A stretch of DNA of 64,000 nucleotides from Frateuria flava (GCF_017837635.1 NZ_JAGJRS010000031.1:1-64000), one strand, 5' to 3'; positions 9,527 to 20,481 are shown, numbered from the stretch's first letter. Numbers and translations: made by a program. Notes: generated by a model not told the origin, from the letters alone.

Positions 9527-9804
9527 GTCACGGCTTCCTCGCGATCGCCGTGGTCGTCGCCCAGCTCCTGCTGTTGCTGGCGATGGCCTGCGCGATCATC
9601 CGCATGGTGCGCGGGCCACGCGCGCAGGACCGCGTGCTGGCGCTGGATGCGCTCTACGTCAACGCAATGCTGCTGTTGCTGTCGATCGGCATCCGCACCG
9701 GCAGCGTGTTGTACGTCGAGGCCGGACTGATCATCGCGCTGCTGGGCTTCGCCGGTACGGTGGCGTTTTCCAAATTCCTGCTGCGCGGGGAGGTAATCGA
9801 ATGA
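9523..9804 (+). CDS. mrpF: Mrp antiporter subunit F
   Basis: The 93-residue protein has three membrane segments and the family motif RGPRAQDRVLALDAL near residue 30. The start is GTG, overlapping the mrpE stop by four bases. The stop in turn overlaps the ATG of mrpG. Confidence 0.92.
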   Translation: MSHGFLAIAVVVAQLLLLLAMACAIIRMVRGPRAQDRVLALDALYVNAMLLLLSIGIRTGSVLYVEAGLIIALLGFAGTVAFSKFLLRGEVIE

Positions 9805-10142
9805 ACCATCTCGACGGCCTGCCGCCATGGGCCGCCGTGCTGGTGGGCGTCCTGGTGCTGCTCGGCGCCGGCTTCGCGTTCATCGGTTCGCTCGGACTGG
9901 TGCGACTGCGCGACTTCTACAAGCGCGTGCATGCACCGACACTGGGCAGCACGCTCGGCACGTTCTTCATGGTGGCCGCCTCGGTGGTCTGCTTCTCGAT
10001 CCTGCAGGGACGGCCGGTGCTGCCCGTGATCCTGATCGGCGTGTTCCTCACCCTGACCACTCCGATCACGCTGATGCTGCTGGTGCGTGCGGCGCTGTAT
10101 CGCCATCGGGTCGAGGACGGACGGCAGATGCCTCCGCGGTAG
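9801..10142 (+). CDS. mrpG: Mrp antiporter subunit G
   Basis: A 113-residue subunit with three membrane segments, ending the operon. The MrpG pattern is clear: GSLGLVRLRDFYKRVHAPTLGSTLGT, shown here only through its key parts GLVRLRDFY, RVHAPT and GSTLG. A second clear stretch is LTTPITLMLLVRAALYR. No classical terminator follows. The first structured element downstream is the palindrome at 10226. Confidence 0.92.
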   Translation: MNHLDGLPPWAAVLVGVLVLLGAGFAFIGSLGLVRLRDFYKRVHAPTLGSTLGTFFMVAASVVCFSILQGRPVLPVILIGVFLTLTTPITLMLLVRAALYRHRVEDGRQMPPR

Positions 10143-10225
10143 GGCCTTGCACAACGCGCCGCGCCTCTCCCTTTCCGCCTGCTCAGCGTCGAGTCCCGGT
10201 GGGGAGTCTCGACCGCCCCACTGGA

Positions 10226-10306
10226 CGTCATTCCCGCAAAAAGTGGGAACCTCATGTCGGCTTCGTGCACGCAAGCGGATGAAGTCCCGCTTTCGCGGGA
10301 ATGACG
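10226..10306. repeat. Extragenic palindrome (family C, CGTCATTCCCGC type)
   Basis: Perfect 12-base arms, CGTCATTCCCGC at 10226 and GCGGGAATGACG ending at 10306, enclose a second partial copy. The element lies in the 261-base convergent gap after mrpG. Arms of this type (ATTCCC...GGGAAT) are widespread small repeats in proteobacteria. This is the only copy I see in the window. Confidence 0.75.
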
Positions 10307-10350
10307 CCCGAAGAAACGATGAGCCAACTTTCGCCTCCAAGGGAGAGGAG

Positions 10351-10382
10351 CAAAGAAAAAGGGCGCATTGCTGCGCCCTTTC
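10351..10382 (-). terminator. Rho-independent terminator of pilU
   Basis: Read on the minus strand, the hairpin GGGCGCA-GCAA-TGCGCCC is followed by TTTTTCTTTG, 21 bases past the pilU stop. Confidence 0.9.
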
Positions 10383-10403
10383 GCGTCCAACTGTCCTGAA
10401 ACC

Positions 10404-11519
10404 TCAGAAGCCCAGCCCGTACGGATCATTCCCGACCAGTTCGGTGGATTCCGCGCCGCCACCCTCGGACAGCCGGATCTTCAGCGCCAGGCCATCGCGC
10501 GAGTCGGCCTTGGCCAGCGCCTCCTCCAGCTCGATGCGTCCGCTCTTGTAGAGCTTGTACAGCGACTGGTCGAAGGTCTGCATGCCTTCCTGCAGGCTGC
10601 GGTCCATCGCTTCCTTGATCTCGTGGATCTGGCCGCGGCGGATCATGTCGCGGATCAGCGGTGTGTTGAGCAACACTTCGACCGCCGGCACGCGACGGCC
10701 GTCCTTGCCGATCACCAGGCGCTGGCTGATCACCGCGCGCAGGTTGAGCGCCAGGTTCATCAGCACGTTCTTGTGCGCCGATTCGGGGAAGAAGTTGAGG
10801 ATGCGCTCCAGCGTCTGGTCAGCGTTGTTCGAATGCAGCGTGGCCAGGCAGAGGTGACCGGTTTCGGAGAAGGCGACCGCGGCCTCCATCGTGTCGGTGT
10901 CGCGGATCTCGCCGATCATGATCACGTCCGGCGCTTCACGCATCGCGTTCTTCAGCGCCTCGTGATAGCTGTGCGTGTCCAGCCCGACTTCGCGCTGGTT
11001 GATGATCGATTTCTTGTGCCGGTGCAGGTATTCGATCGGATCCTCGATGGTGAGGATGTGGCCCGGCGAATTGGAATTGCGGTGGTCGAGCATCGCCGCC
11101 AGCGTGGTCGACTTGCCCGAGCCGGTGGCGCCGACCACCAGGATCAGGCCGCGCTGCTCCATGATCAGGTCGCGGAAGATCGTTGGCAGCTGCAACTGGT
11201 CGATCGAAGGGATCTCGCTCTTGATCGCGCGGATCACCATGCCGACTTCGCCGCGCTGCTTGAACACGTTGATACGGAAGCGGCCGGCTTCCTTCACCGC
11301 CAGCGCCATGTTCAGTTCCAGGTCGCGCTCGAACTGCGGCACCTGACCCTCGTCCATCAGCGAGTAGGCGATCTTCTTGACCATGCCGCCGGGCAGGCCG
11401 GTGTTGCCAAGCGGGTAGAGCTTGCCCTCGACCTTGATGTTCACCGGGGCGCCGGTGGTCAGGAACATGTCCGACGCGCCCTTGTCTACCATCAGCTTGA
11501 GGAAGTAACCGATATCCAC
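10404..11519 (-). CDS. pilU: Type IV pilus retraction ATPase PilU
   Basis: A 371-residue hexameric secretion-type ATPase that assists PilT in pilus retraction at the inner-membrane base. It shows Walker A GATGSGKST, the Asp-box region ILTIEDPIEYLHRHKK, Walker B VIMIGEIRD and the His box GHLCLATLHSNN. The wording RNSNSPGHILTIEDPIEY and the C-terminal YKSGRIELEEALAKAD fit PilU better than PilT. The GTG at 11519 gives the family N-terminus (DIGYFLKLMVDKGASDMFL) and has AGGGG six bases ahead. The long upstream extension is not supported. No pilT lies beside it, although the two are usually adjacent. Confidence 0.92.
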   Translation of the reverse strand: MDIGYFLKLMVDKGASDMFLTTGAPVNIKVEGKLYPLGNTGLPGGMVKKIAYSLMDEGQVPQFERDLELNMALAVKEAGRFRINVFKQRGEVGMVIRAIKSEIPSIDQLQLPTIFRDLIMEQRGLILVVGATGSGKSTTLAAMLDHRNSNSPGHILTIEDPIEYLHRHKKSIINQREVGLDTHSYHEALKNAMREAPDVIMIGEIRDTDTMEAAVAFSETGHLCLATLHSNNADQTLERILNFFPESAHKNVLMNLALNLRAVISQRLVIGKDGRRVPAVEVLLNTPLIRDMIRRGQIHEIKEAMDRSLQEGMQTFDQSLYKLYKSGRIELEEALAKADSRDGLALKIRLSEGGGAESTELVGNDPYGLGF

Positions 11520-11617
11520 GAAGGACCCCTGAAAGTAATCGCGCCGCCGCTTGGCGCGTTGCAAAGCAAGATTATGCCTGCCCACAATACGCGGCGACAC
11601 TGCGCGAGGACTGAGTG

Positions 11618-12193
11618 ATGGTGCACATCTTTTCCCGGCCGCCCGGGCGCTTGAAGCGTATCGGCCGGGCGGCCGGGGGCTTGACCCTGGGGCTGGCCAT
11701 GCTGGCGTTGGCCGGCTGCGCCACGGTGCCCCCGCCGGACGCGTCGATGAACCAGGCCCAGGCGCTGCTGCAGTCGGCGCGCGACGCCGGTGCGGCCGAC
11801 TACGACCCGGTGGACCTGGGGTTCGCCCAGGCCAAGTTCCAGCAGGCGCAGTCGGCGATGGCGGCCCGCAAGTACGCCGACGCCGCCAATCTGGCCGAGG
11901 AGGCCCGCGCCGACGCCGAACTGGCCCGTACCCGCGCCCAGTTGGGCAGCGCCCGGGCGCAGATCCAGGCCAAGGTCGAGGAGAACACCCGTCTGCGCGA
12001 GCAGACCGAGGCCCACGCCAGACCGGCCCCGGCCCCCGCGCCGGCTCCGGCCAGCAGTTCGCCCGAGACCCTGCAGGACATGCCGGCGCCCTCGGCCTCG
12101 GTGCTGTCCGCGCCCCTGCCGCAGGGCGGCGGCTTCCAGCCGATGCCCGCGCCTTCGACGAGCACCCGGACGAATGACGGAGGCCAGCGATGA
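11618..12193 (+). CDS. DUF4398-like lipoprotein
   Basis: A 191-residue predicted outer-envelope lipoprotein. It has a basic N-terminus, a hydrophobic segment and a lipobox LALAGC with the cysteine near residue 36. The mature part has an amphipathic helical repeat (QAQALLQSARDAGA, FAQAKFQQAQSAMAARKY) typical of DUF4398. A Pro/Ala-rich linker (PAPAPAPAPA) and a low-complexity C-terminus follow. The ATG at 11618 has GAGGA seven bases upstream; a GTG immediately before it is possible. It overlaps the next gene by four bases. Function is unknown; envelope structure is the reasonable guess. Confidence 0.75.
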   Translation: MVHIFSRPPGRLKRIGRAAGGLTLGLAMLALAGCATVPPPDASMNQAQALLQSARDAGAADYDPVDLGFAQAKFQQAQSAMAARKYADAANLAEEARADAELARTRAQLGSARAQIQAKVEENTRLREQTEAHARPAPAPAPAPASSSPETLQDMPAPSASVLSAPLPQGGGFQPMPAPSTSTRTNDGGQR

Positions 12194-12849
12194 AGCGCCT
12201 TGCCACCACCGTGTTGATCGGCCTGATGGCCCTGGCCGGCCCCGCCCTGGCGCGCCAGGACGACATGGACGTGAACCGGCTCAACTCCAGCCTCAACCAG
12301 CTGGCCAGTGATCCGACCCTGGGCACCTACGCCCAGGCGGAGCAGGCGCTCGCCCACGCGGCGATCGACCGCCTGGAACAGGCCAGCCGCAGCGAGCGCC
12401 CGCATGCGCTGTACCTGGCCGAGCGCCGGGTCGACCTGGCCAAGGCCGCCGCGCAGCTGCAGGACGCCCGCGAAAAGCTCGACCAGCTCGATCGCGAACA
12501 TGCGCAGATCCTGCTGGAGGCCAGCCGCCGGGAGGCGGAAGCCGCCCGGATGGAGCTGGAGCGCCAGCGCATGCAGTACCAGATGGCGCAGGAGGAGGCC
12601 GCCCGCCTGCAGCAGCAGGGCATGGAGGCCTCGCAGGCCGCCGAGCAGGCACGCGCGGAAGCCGAGCGCGCCAAGAAACTGGCCGCCGCACAAAGCCGCG
12701 TCGCCCGCGCCGCCCGCCGCGAGGCCGAAGCGGCCGCCCAGGCTGCCCGCGCGATGCGCTCGCAGATGCAAGGTGACGAGTCGCCCACGCCCGCAGCCGA
12801 CAAACCTGCCCCGAAGAAGAGCTCCAGCAAGGGCACGAAGGGCCACTGA
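12190..12849 (+). CDS. Secreted helical protein, DUF4398-like partner
   Basis: The 219-residue product has a Sec signal peptide ending at ALA near residue 21. After that the chain is nearly all charged alpha helix, predicted coiled coil from about residue 70 to 190 (ERRVDLAKAAAQLQDAREKL, EAARMELERQRMQYQMAQEE). The C-terminus is Lys/Ser-rich (APKKSSSKGTKGH). Related two-gene loci often continue into an OmpA-type peptidoglycan-binding domain; none is present here. The gene is translationally coupled to the lipoprotein upstream, so the two probably act together in the periplasm. Confidence 0.75.
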   Translation: MKRLATTVLIGLMALAGPALARQDDMDVNRLNSSLNQLASDPTLGTYAQAEQALAHAAIDRLEQASRSERPHALYLAERRVDLAKAAAQLQDAREKLDQLDREHAQILLEASRREAEAARMELERQRMQYQMAQEEAARLQQQGMEASQAAEQARAEAERAKKLAAAQSRVARAARREAEAAAQAARAMRSQMQGDESPTPAADKPAPKKSSSKGTKGH

Positions 12850-12858
12850 GCTTGGCCC

Positions 12859-12916
12859 CTGTAGGAGCGCCCTTGGGGCGACCGCCATCCCGGTCGTGCC
12901 CAAGGGCGCTCCTGCA
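12859..12916. repeat. Extragenic palindrome (family A), complete copy
   Basis: GTAGGAGCGCCCTTGGGGCG pairs with the later CGTGCCCAAGGGCGCTCCTG to make one long hairpin nine bases after the upstream stop. It may end transcription from the envelope-protein pair. The rest of the 336-base gap up to 13185 shows no gene that I can support. Confidence 0.8.
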
Positions 12917-13185
12917 AGCGATGGCCGCAACAGCCGAGCTCAACCGTCGAAATCGCGTGCCTTCGCGCTTTCCCGCGGTGGCTTGCACGGCCCCGGGGGC
13001 GGGAGTAGGGTCAGGGCTGCCATGGCACACCCGTTCCACGGCTCACTGACCTGAAACATGCGCCCATTTCCCCCGCACTGTTGGTCCCTGTTTCGCGCCA
13101 TGCGTACGGGACGTGGGCGCGCGCGCTTCATCCGCCCGCGGGCGTGCCGATCACGCGCCCGCTCATCTCGCGAGGAGGTCGGATC

Positions 13186-13413
13186 ATGTTCGAAAACCAG
13201 CAGCGTGACGATGTCGAAGCCTTGATGAAAGCCGACGCCGAATTCCGGCGGCTTTTCCAGCACCACCGCGAACTCAAAAGCAAGGTGCACGATGCCGAAA
13301 TCGGCGTGCTTCCCATCGACGATGTCACCTTGGCCGGCATGAAGAAGGAAAAACTCCACGCCAAGGAACGCCTGCAACGCATGTGGGATGCGCGAGTCCC
13401 GCAGATCCACTGA
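13186..13413 (+). CDS. YdcH family (DUF465) small protein
   Basis: A 75-residue acidic/basic helical hairpin protein. The sequence has the DUF465 layout: a helix with EFRRLFQHHRELKSKVHDAE, a short turn, then LAGMKKEKLHAKERLQRM. It has a strong GAGGAGG ribosome-binding site and its own terminator, so it is a single-gene unit. The molecular role of the family is not established. Confidence 0.9.
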   Translation: MFENQQRDDVEALMKADAEFRRLFQHHRELKSKVHDAEIGVLPIDDVTLAGMKKEKLHAKERLQRMWDARVPQIH

Positions 13414-13432
13414 ATCCCCAAACCGTCTTTTA

Positions 13433-13476
13433 CGCGGCCCCGTGCTTCTGCGAAGCACCGGGGCCGCGCTTTTTTT
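13433..13476 (+). terminator. Strong rho-independent terminator
   Basis: The stem GCGGCCCC-GTGCTTC with loop TGC and the return GAAGCAC-C-GGGGCCGC (one bulged C) is followed by a T-run. It ends the YdcH-like gene. Confidence 0.93.
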
Positions 13477-13655
13477 GGCACGGCGCTGTTTTTGCAGAGG
13501 CCCGCTTGCGGGCGATGCGTTGCTGGTGGCGACGGCCAAAGGCATCGCCCGCACGCAGGGTTCACAGGGGAGGGGACGCAAGCGGTTCGTCAGGAGCCTC
13601 GGTTATCATGCGATGTCCTGCCAGCGCCCCGGCGCCGGCCATTCACGGAGTCGCC

Positions 13656-15026
13656 ATGACGGTCAACCAAAGCGTGCTCGAGCTGATCGGGAACACCCCG
13701 ATGGTGAAAGCCCAGCGCCTCGACACGGGGCTGTGCGAGTTGTTCCTGAAGCTCGAAAGCGCCAATCCTGGCGGTTCGATCAAGGACCGCATCGGCCTGT
13801 CGATGATCGAGGGAGCGGAAAAGGCCGGCAGGATCAAGCCGGGTGCCACCCTGGTCGAGGGCACCGCCGGCAACACCGGCCTTGGACTCGCGCTGGTCGC
13901 GCAGGCCAAGGGCTACCGGTTGATCCTGGTGGTGCCGGACAAGATGAGCCGCGAGAAGATCTTCAACCTCAAGGCCATGGGCGCCGAGGTGGTGCTGACC
14001 CGTTCGGACGTGGCCAAGGGCCACCCCGAGTATTACCAGGACATGGCCGAGCGGATCGCTCGGGAGACCCCAGGCGCCTATTTCATCAACCAGTTCGGCA
14101 ACCCGGACAACCCGCGCGCGCACATCCAGACGACCGGTCCCGAAATCCTCGCGCAGATGGACGGCCGCGTGGACGCGGTGGTGGTCGGGTGCGGCTCCTC
14201 CGGCACCATGACCGGCCTGTCGCAGTTCTTCGCCGAGCATTCGCCGGACACGGAGATCGTGCTGGCCGATCCGGTCGGCTCGATCCTGGCCCAGTACATC
14301 AACGAAGGCACGCTCTCGGACAAGTCCGCCAGCTGGATGGTCGAGGGCATCGGCGAGGACTTCCTGCCGACCATCAGCGACTTCTCGCGCGTGAAGAAGG
14401 CCTACGCCATCTCCGACAAGGAGAGCTTCCTCACCGCCCGCGAACTGCTGGCGAAGGAGGGCATCCTGGGCGGCTCCTCCACCGGCACGCTGCTCGCCGC
14501 CGCGCTCAGGTACTGCCGCGAGCAGGGCACCCCCAGGCGCGTGGTGACGCTGGTCTGCGACACCGGCAACAAGTACCTGTCGAAGATGTACAACGACTAC
14601 TGGATGCTCGACAACGGCTTCCTCGAGCGCCAGCAGCACGGCGACCTGCGCGACCTGCTGCTGCGCCCGTTCGCGCAGCGCGACACGGTGGTGGTCGGCC
14701 CGAACGAACTGCTGATGACCGCCTACACCCGCATGAAGCTGTACGACGTGTCGCAGCTGCCGGTCATGGACGGCCAGAAGCTGGTCGGCATCCTGGACGA
14801 GTCGGACGTGTTGATGCACGTGCACGCCAACGAGGTGCGCTTCCGCGACCCGGTGTCCACGGCGATGATCACTTCCCTCACCAAGCTCGACGTCCACTCG
14901 CCGATCGAGGCGCTGCTGCCGGTGTTCGAGCGCGGGCACGTGGCGATCGTGGTCGACGGCGACCAGTTTCTGGGGCTGATCACCCGCATCGACCTGTTGA
15001 ACTACCTGCGGCGCAAGGTGCACTAA
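13656..15026 (+). CDS. cbs: Cystathionine beta-synthase
   Basis: The 456-residue PLP enzyme joins homocysteine and serine to cystathionine, the first step of reverse transsulfuration. The catalytic domain (residues 1 to about 320) has the PLP lysine in SANPGGSIKDRIG, the substrate loop EGTAGNTG and the phosphate-binding GCGSSGTMTG. Residues from about 335 hold a pair of CBS domains (LYDVSQLPVMDGQKLVGILDES and the closing IDLLNYLRRK). This architecture separates it from the shorter cysteine synthases CysK/CysM. A GGAG site precedes the ATG at 13656. With the gamma-family enzyme at 20632 it would complete a homocysteine-to-cysteine route. Confidence 0.92.
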   Translation: MTVNQSVLELIGNTPMVKAQRLDTGLCELFLKLESANPGGSIKDRIGLSMIEGAEKAGRIKPGATLVEGTAGNTGLGLALVAQAKGYRLILVVPDKMSREKIFNLKAMGAEVVLTRSDVAKGHPEYYQDMAERIARETPGAYFINQFGNPDNPRAHIQTTGPEILAQMDGRVDAVVVGCGSSGTMTGLSQFFAEHSPDTEIVLADPVGSILAQYINEGTLSDKSASWMVEGIGEDFLPTISDFSRVKKAYAISDKESFLTARELLAKEGILGGSSTGTLLAAALRYCREQGTPRRVVTLVCDTGNKYLSKMYNDYWMLDNGFLERQQHGDLRDLLLRPFAQRDTVVVGPNELLMTAYTRMKLYDVSQLPVMDGQKLVGILDESDVLMHVHANEVRFRDPVSTAMITSLTKLDVHSPIEALLPVFERGHVAIVVDGDQFLGLITRIDLLNYLRRKVH

Positions 15027-15098
15027 GCACCCGCCGCGACGCCGTCTTCGCAAAACCGTAACTACGCTCCGCCCTCGCCCCGAAGGAAGCCAGACCCC

Positions 15099-16928
<1,830 letters not shown>

Positions 16929-16976
16929 GAGGCACCCAGGTCTGCGCTTGCCGTTGCCCGGCGAGCGGTGATCGCA

Positions 16977-17035
16977 TGCAGGAGCGCACCTGTGCGCGAC
17001 CGCCAGGCTTCCAGTCGCGCACAGCGCTCCTACAG
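16977..17035. repeat. Extragenic palindrome (family A), complete copy
   Basis: TGCAGGAGCGCACCTGTGCG pairs with CGCACAGCGCTCCTACAG across an 18-base centre. It sits in the convergent gap between glmS and rfbD, where it could act as a two-way terminator. Confidence 0.8.
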
Positions 17036-17046
17036 GCGTCGTGGGA

Positions 17047-17976
17047 CTAATGCGTCCGGTGAGCCAGCTGTTCCATGACATCGGCCAGCCCATTGCGCCA
17101 GTCGGGCAATGCGAACCCTGCCTTCTGTGCCGTGTCGCTGTTGTCCAGCACCGACCACGCCGGCCGCCGGGCAGGGGTCGGGTAGTCGGCAGTCGCGATC
17201 GGGAGCACCCGGGGCATGCGGGAAAGCAGGTCACGGGCATGGGCTTCCTCGAAAATCGCAGTGGCGAAGCCGTGCCAGCTGGTATGGCCGCTGGCGACCA
17301 GGTGATGCGTGCCGCGCAGCTCCGCACGCGCGTCCGGGTGCGCGAACCAGCGGTCGAGCAGGGCCAGGCTCGTGCGCACGATCAGCTGGGTGGAGGTGGG
17401 CGCGCCGAGCTGGTCGGCCACCACGCGCAGTTCCTCGCGCTCGGCACCCAGCCGAAGCATGGTGCGGAGGAAGTTGTGCCCGTGCGGCGCATAGACCCAG
17501 GCCGTGCGCAGGATCAGGTGGTCGGCGCCGCTGTCGCGCAGCGCCTGCTCGCCGGCGAGTTTGCTGCGGCCGTAGGCGCCCAGCGGGCCGGTGGGCGCAT
17601 CGACGGGGTAGGGCGCGCTTGCGCTGCCGTCGAACACGTAATCGGTCGAGTAGTGCAGCACCAGCGCACCGTGGGCGGCGGCCCAGGCGCCCAGCTCGCC
17701 GACCGCCTGGCCATTGATGCGCGTGGCCAGCGCCTCGTCCTGTTCGGCGCGGTCGACAGCGGTATAGGCGGCGGCGTTGACGATCACATCCGGGCGCACG
17801 CGCTCCAGCAGCGCGTCCCACCCGGGAGTGGCGAGGTCGGCGACCTCGGCGCGTTCGCCGTTCCAGAGGGTGCCATCGCGCGTGGCGACCACCAGTTCAC
17901 TGCGCGCGGCCAGCCCGCCATCTTCGACGAAGGTACGGCCAAGCTGGCCATTGGCGCCCAGCAGGAGGATCTTCAT
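17047..17976 (-). CDS. rfbD: dTDP-4-dehydrorhamnose reductase
   Basis: RfbD/RmlD reduces dTDP-4-keto-L-rhamnose to dTDP-L-rhamnose, the last step of the pathway. The 309-residue protein is an extended SDR with the nucleotide motif GANGQLG at residue 7, the family signature STDYVFDG and the catalytic YGRSKLAGE. The start at 17976 gives [13 protein letters not shown]. It overlaps the rfbC stop by four bases and ends the rfbBACD operon. Confidence 0.95.
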   Translation of the reverse strand: MKILLLGANGQLGRTFVEDGGLAARSELVVATRDGTLWNGERAEVADLATPGWDALLERVRPDVIVNAAAYTAVDRAEQDEALATRINGQAVGELGAWAAAHGALVLHYSTDYVFDGSASAPYPVDAPTGPLGAYGRSKLAGEQALRDSGADHLILRTAWVYAPHGHNFLRTMLRLGAEREELRVVADQLGAPTSTQLIVRTSLALLDRWFAHPDARAELRGTHHLVASGHTSWHGFATAIFEEAHARDLLSRMPRVLPIATADYPTPARRPAWSVLDNSDTAQKAGFALPDWRNGLADVMEQLAHRTH

Positions 17977-18530
17977 GGCGCGTAGACGGGCAGGCGCTCG
18001 GTCGGCACGTCCTTCAGGAACGGCGCGCGCATGTCCTTTTCCGACAGCAGCGGCGCACTGACCGGCCAGTCGATGGCGATGTCCGCATCGTTCCAGCGGA
18101 TGCCGGCATCGGCCTCTCGATCGTACAGCGCGGTGCACTGGTAGCTGAAAGTGGCGAACCCGGAGACCACGCAGAAGCCGTGCGCGAAGCCTTCCGGGAT
18201 CCAGAAATGGCGGTGGTTGTCGGCGGTGAGCATCACCCCCGCCCAGCGCCCGAAGGTGGGCGAGCCGCGGCGAATGTCCACCGCCACGTCGTAGACCTCG
18301 CCCTCGAGCACGCTGACCAGCTTGCCCTGGGGGTTGGGCCACTGGTAGTGCAGCCCGCGCAACACGCCCTTCGCCGAGCGCGAGACGTTCGACTGCACGA
18401 AGCGGCGGTCGATGCCGGCTTCGCGGTACTTCGCCTCGTTGTAGCTCTCGTAAAAGAAGCCTCTGTCGTCGCCGAAAACCTGCGGCTCGATGACCACGAC
18501 ATCAGGCAGCGCGGTATGGACGACCTTCAT
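17973..18530 (-). CDS. rfbC: dTDP-4-dehydrorhamnose 3,5-epimerase
   Basis: The 185-residue cupin epimerizes C3 and C5 of the 4-keto sugar. It has the family stretch [20 protein letters not shown], with the catalytic His of RGLHYQ, and [13 protein letters not shown], with the conserved aromatic and His positions. A four-base overlap links it to both rfbA upstream and rfbD downstream. Confidence 0.95.
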   Translation of the reverse strand: MKVVHTALPDVVVIEPQVFGDDRGFFYESYNEAKYREAGIDRRFVQSNVSRSAKGVLRGLHYQWPNPQGKLVSVLEGEVYDVAVDIRRGSPTFGRWAGVMLTADNHRHFWIPEGFAHGFCVVSGFATFSYQCTALYDREADAGIRWNDADIAIDWPVSAPLLSEKDMRAPFLKDVPTERLPVYAP

Positions 18531-19414
18531 CGCACGGGGCCCTGCCGGGTCAGGTTCTTGAGATAGTGACCGTACCCGGTCTTGGCCAGCGGTTCGGCCA
18601 GCCGCAGCAATTGCTCGGCGTCGATCCAGCCCTTGAGGAAGGCGATCTCCTCGGGGCAGCACACCTTCAGGCCCTGCCGGTGCTCGATGGTCTGGATGAA
18701 GTTGCCTGCTTCCATCAGCGACTCGTGCGTACCGGTGTCCAGCCACGCATAGCCGCGGCCGAGCTGTTCCAGATGCAGGTCGCCTTGGGCCAGGTAGCAA
18801 CGGTTCAGATCGGTGATTTCCAGTTCGCCGCGGGGCGAGGGCTTGAGCGAGGCGGCGAAGTCGCTGACGCGCTCGTCGTAGAAGTACAGCCCGGTGACGG
18901 CGTAGTTCGATTTCGGGCTGGCAGGCTTTTCTTCCAGGTCCACGACGCGTCCGTCGCCATCGAACTCCGCCACGCCGTAGCGCTCCGGATCGCGCACCCA
19001 GTAACCAAACACGGTGGCGCCGCGCTCGCGTGCGGCCGCGCGCTGCAGGCGCTCGGTCAGGCCCACGCCGTAGAAGATGTTGTCGCCCAGCACCAGGCAG
19101 CTCGGCGCGCCGCCGAGGAACTCCCGGCCGATCAGGAACGCCTGGGCCAGGCCATCCGGCGAGGGTTGCACCGCGTACTGGATGTCCATACCCCACTGTG
19201 AGCCGTCCCCCAGCAGCCGCTGGAACAACGCCTGCTCGTGCGGCGTGTTGATCACCAGCACCTCGCGGATGCCGGCGAGCATCAGCATCGCCAGCGGGTA
19301 GTAGATCATCGGCTTGTCGTACACCGGCAGCAGCTGCTTGCTGATGCCCTGCGTGATCGGATACAGCCGCGTGCCGGAACCGCCGGCCAGGATGATGCCC
19401 TTGCGTGCACTCAT
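18527..19414 (-). CDS. rfbA: Glucose-1-phosphate thymidylyltransferase
   Basis: The enzyme activates glucose-1-phosphate with dTTP to start dTDP-rhamnose synthesis. The 295-residue protein has [16 protein letters not shown] near the N-terminus, [16 protein letters not shown], and [10 protein letters not shown], with the metal-binding Asp. It has a strong GGGAGG ribosome-binding site before the ATG at 19414. The pathway product dTDP-L-rhamnose normally feeds back on this enzyme. Confidence 0.96.
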   Translation of the reverse strand: MSARKGIILAGGSGTRLYPITQGISKQLLPVYDKPMIYYPLAMLMLAGIREVLVINTPHEQALFQRLLGDGSQWGMDIQYAVQPSPDGLAQAFLIGREFLGGAPSCLVLGDNIFYGVGLTERLQRAAARERGATVFGYWVRDPERYGVAEFDGDGRVVDLEEKPASPKSNYAVTGLYFYDERVSDFAASLKPSPRGELEITDLNRCYLAQGDLHLEQLGRGYAWLDTGTHESLMEAGNFIQTIEHRQGLKVCCPEEIAFLKGWIDAEQLLRLAEPLAKTGYGHYLKNLTRQGPVR

Positions 19415-19425
19415 GTGTCGCCTCC

Positions 19426-20481
19426 CTACGAGCCCAGTCGTTCCATGCGGTAGCTGCCGTCCAGCACGCGCTGTACCCACGGCTGGTGGGTGAGGTACCA
19501 GTCGACGGTATGCGCCATGCCGCTCTCGAAAGTCTGCGTCGGCGACCAGCCGAGCTCGCGCTGCAGCTTGCCGGCGTCGATGGCGTAGCGGCGGTCGTGG
19601 CCGGGCCGGTCCTTGACGAACGTGATCAGCGACTCGCGCGGGCGGCCGTCGGCGAGCGGGCGCCGGGCATCAAGCAGGGCGCAGATCGTCTTGACGACGG
19701 TCAGGTTCTCGCGCTCGGCGTTGCCGCCGACGTTGTAGGTCTCGCCCACGCGGCCGCCCTCCAGCACGCGCCGGATGGCGCTGCAGTGGTCGCCCACGTA
19801 CAGCCAGTCGCGCACGTTGAGTCCGTCGCCGTAGACCGGCAGCGGCTCCCCGGCCAGCGCCTTCTGGATCACCAGCGGGATGAGTTTCTCCGGGAACTGG
19901 TACGGACCGTAATTGTTCGAGCAGTTGGTGGTAAGCGTCGGCAGGCCGTAGGTGTGGTGGAACGCGCGCACCAGGTGGTCGGAGGCCGCCTTGGAGGCGG
20001 AGTAGGGCGAGTTGGGCGCGTAAGGCGTCGTCTCGGTGAACTTGCCCTCGGCGCCGAGCGAGCCGTACACCTCGTCGGTGGACACGTGCAGGAAGCGGAA
20101 GCCGTCCCGCGCATCGCCTTCCAGGCCGCGCCAATAGTCGCGGGTGCATTCGAGCAGGCCTAGCGTACCGACCACGTTGGTCTCGACGAAGGCGGCTGGC
20201 CCGTCGATCGAGCGGTCCACGTGAGATTCGGCGGCGAAGTTCACGATCGCCTGCGGTCGGTGTTCGGCCAGCAATTGCGCCACCAGGGCGCGGTCACCGA
20301 TGTCGCCCTGCACGAACACGTGGCGGTCGCTGCCTTCCAGCGAGGCCAAGGTGTCCAGGTTGCCGGCGTAGGTCAGCTTGTCCAGGTTGACCACGCGCAG
20401 GCCGTCGGCGACCGCCTGCAGCACGAAATTCGCGCCGATGAAGCCGGCGCCGCCGGTGACGAGCAAGGTTTCCATGCGCAT
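19426..20481 (-). CDS. rfbB: dTDP-glucose 4,6-dehydratase
   Basis: The 351-residue extended SDR converts dTDP-glucose to the 4-keto-6-deoxy sugar. It shows [12 protein letters not shown], the catalytic STDEVYGSL and [14 protein letters not shown], and the ribose-binding [15 protein letters not shown] placed the start at 20481 ([11 protein letters not shown]). A start at 20475 or one at 20505 are both possible, because no strong ribosome-binding site decides. It is the first gene of the operon and is divergent from metB across about 150 bases. Confidence 0.94.
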   Translation of the reverse strand: MRMETLLVTGGAGFIGANFVLQAVADGLRVVNLDKLTYAGNLDTLASLEGSDRHVFVQGDIGDRALVAQLLAEHRPQAIVNFAAESHVDRSIDGPAAFVETNVVGTLGLLECTRDYWRGLEGDARDGFRFLHVSTDEVYGSLGAEGKFTETTPYAPNSPYSASKAASDHLVRAFHHTYGLPTLTTNCSNNYGPYQFPEKLIPLVIQKALAGEPLPVYGDGLNVRDWLYVGDHCSAIRRVLEGGRVGETYNVGGNAERENLTVVKTICALLDARRPLADGRPRESLITFVKDRPGHDRRYAIDAGKLQRELGWSPTQTFESGMAHTVDWYLTHQPWVQRVLDGSYRMERLGS

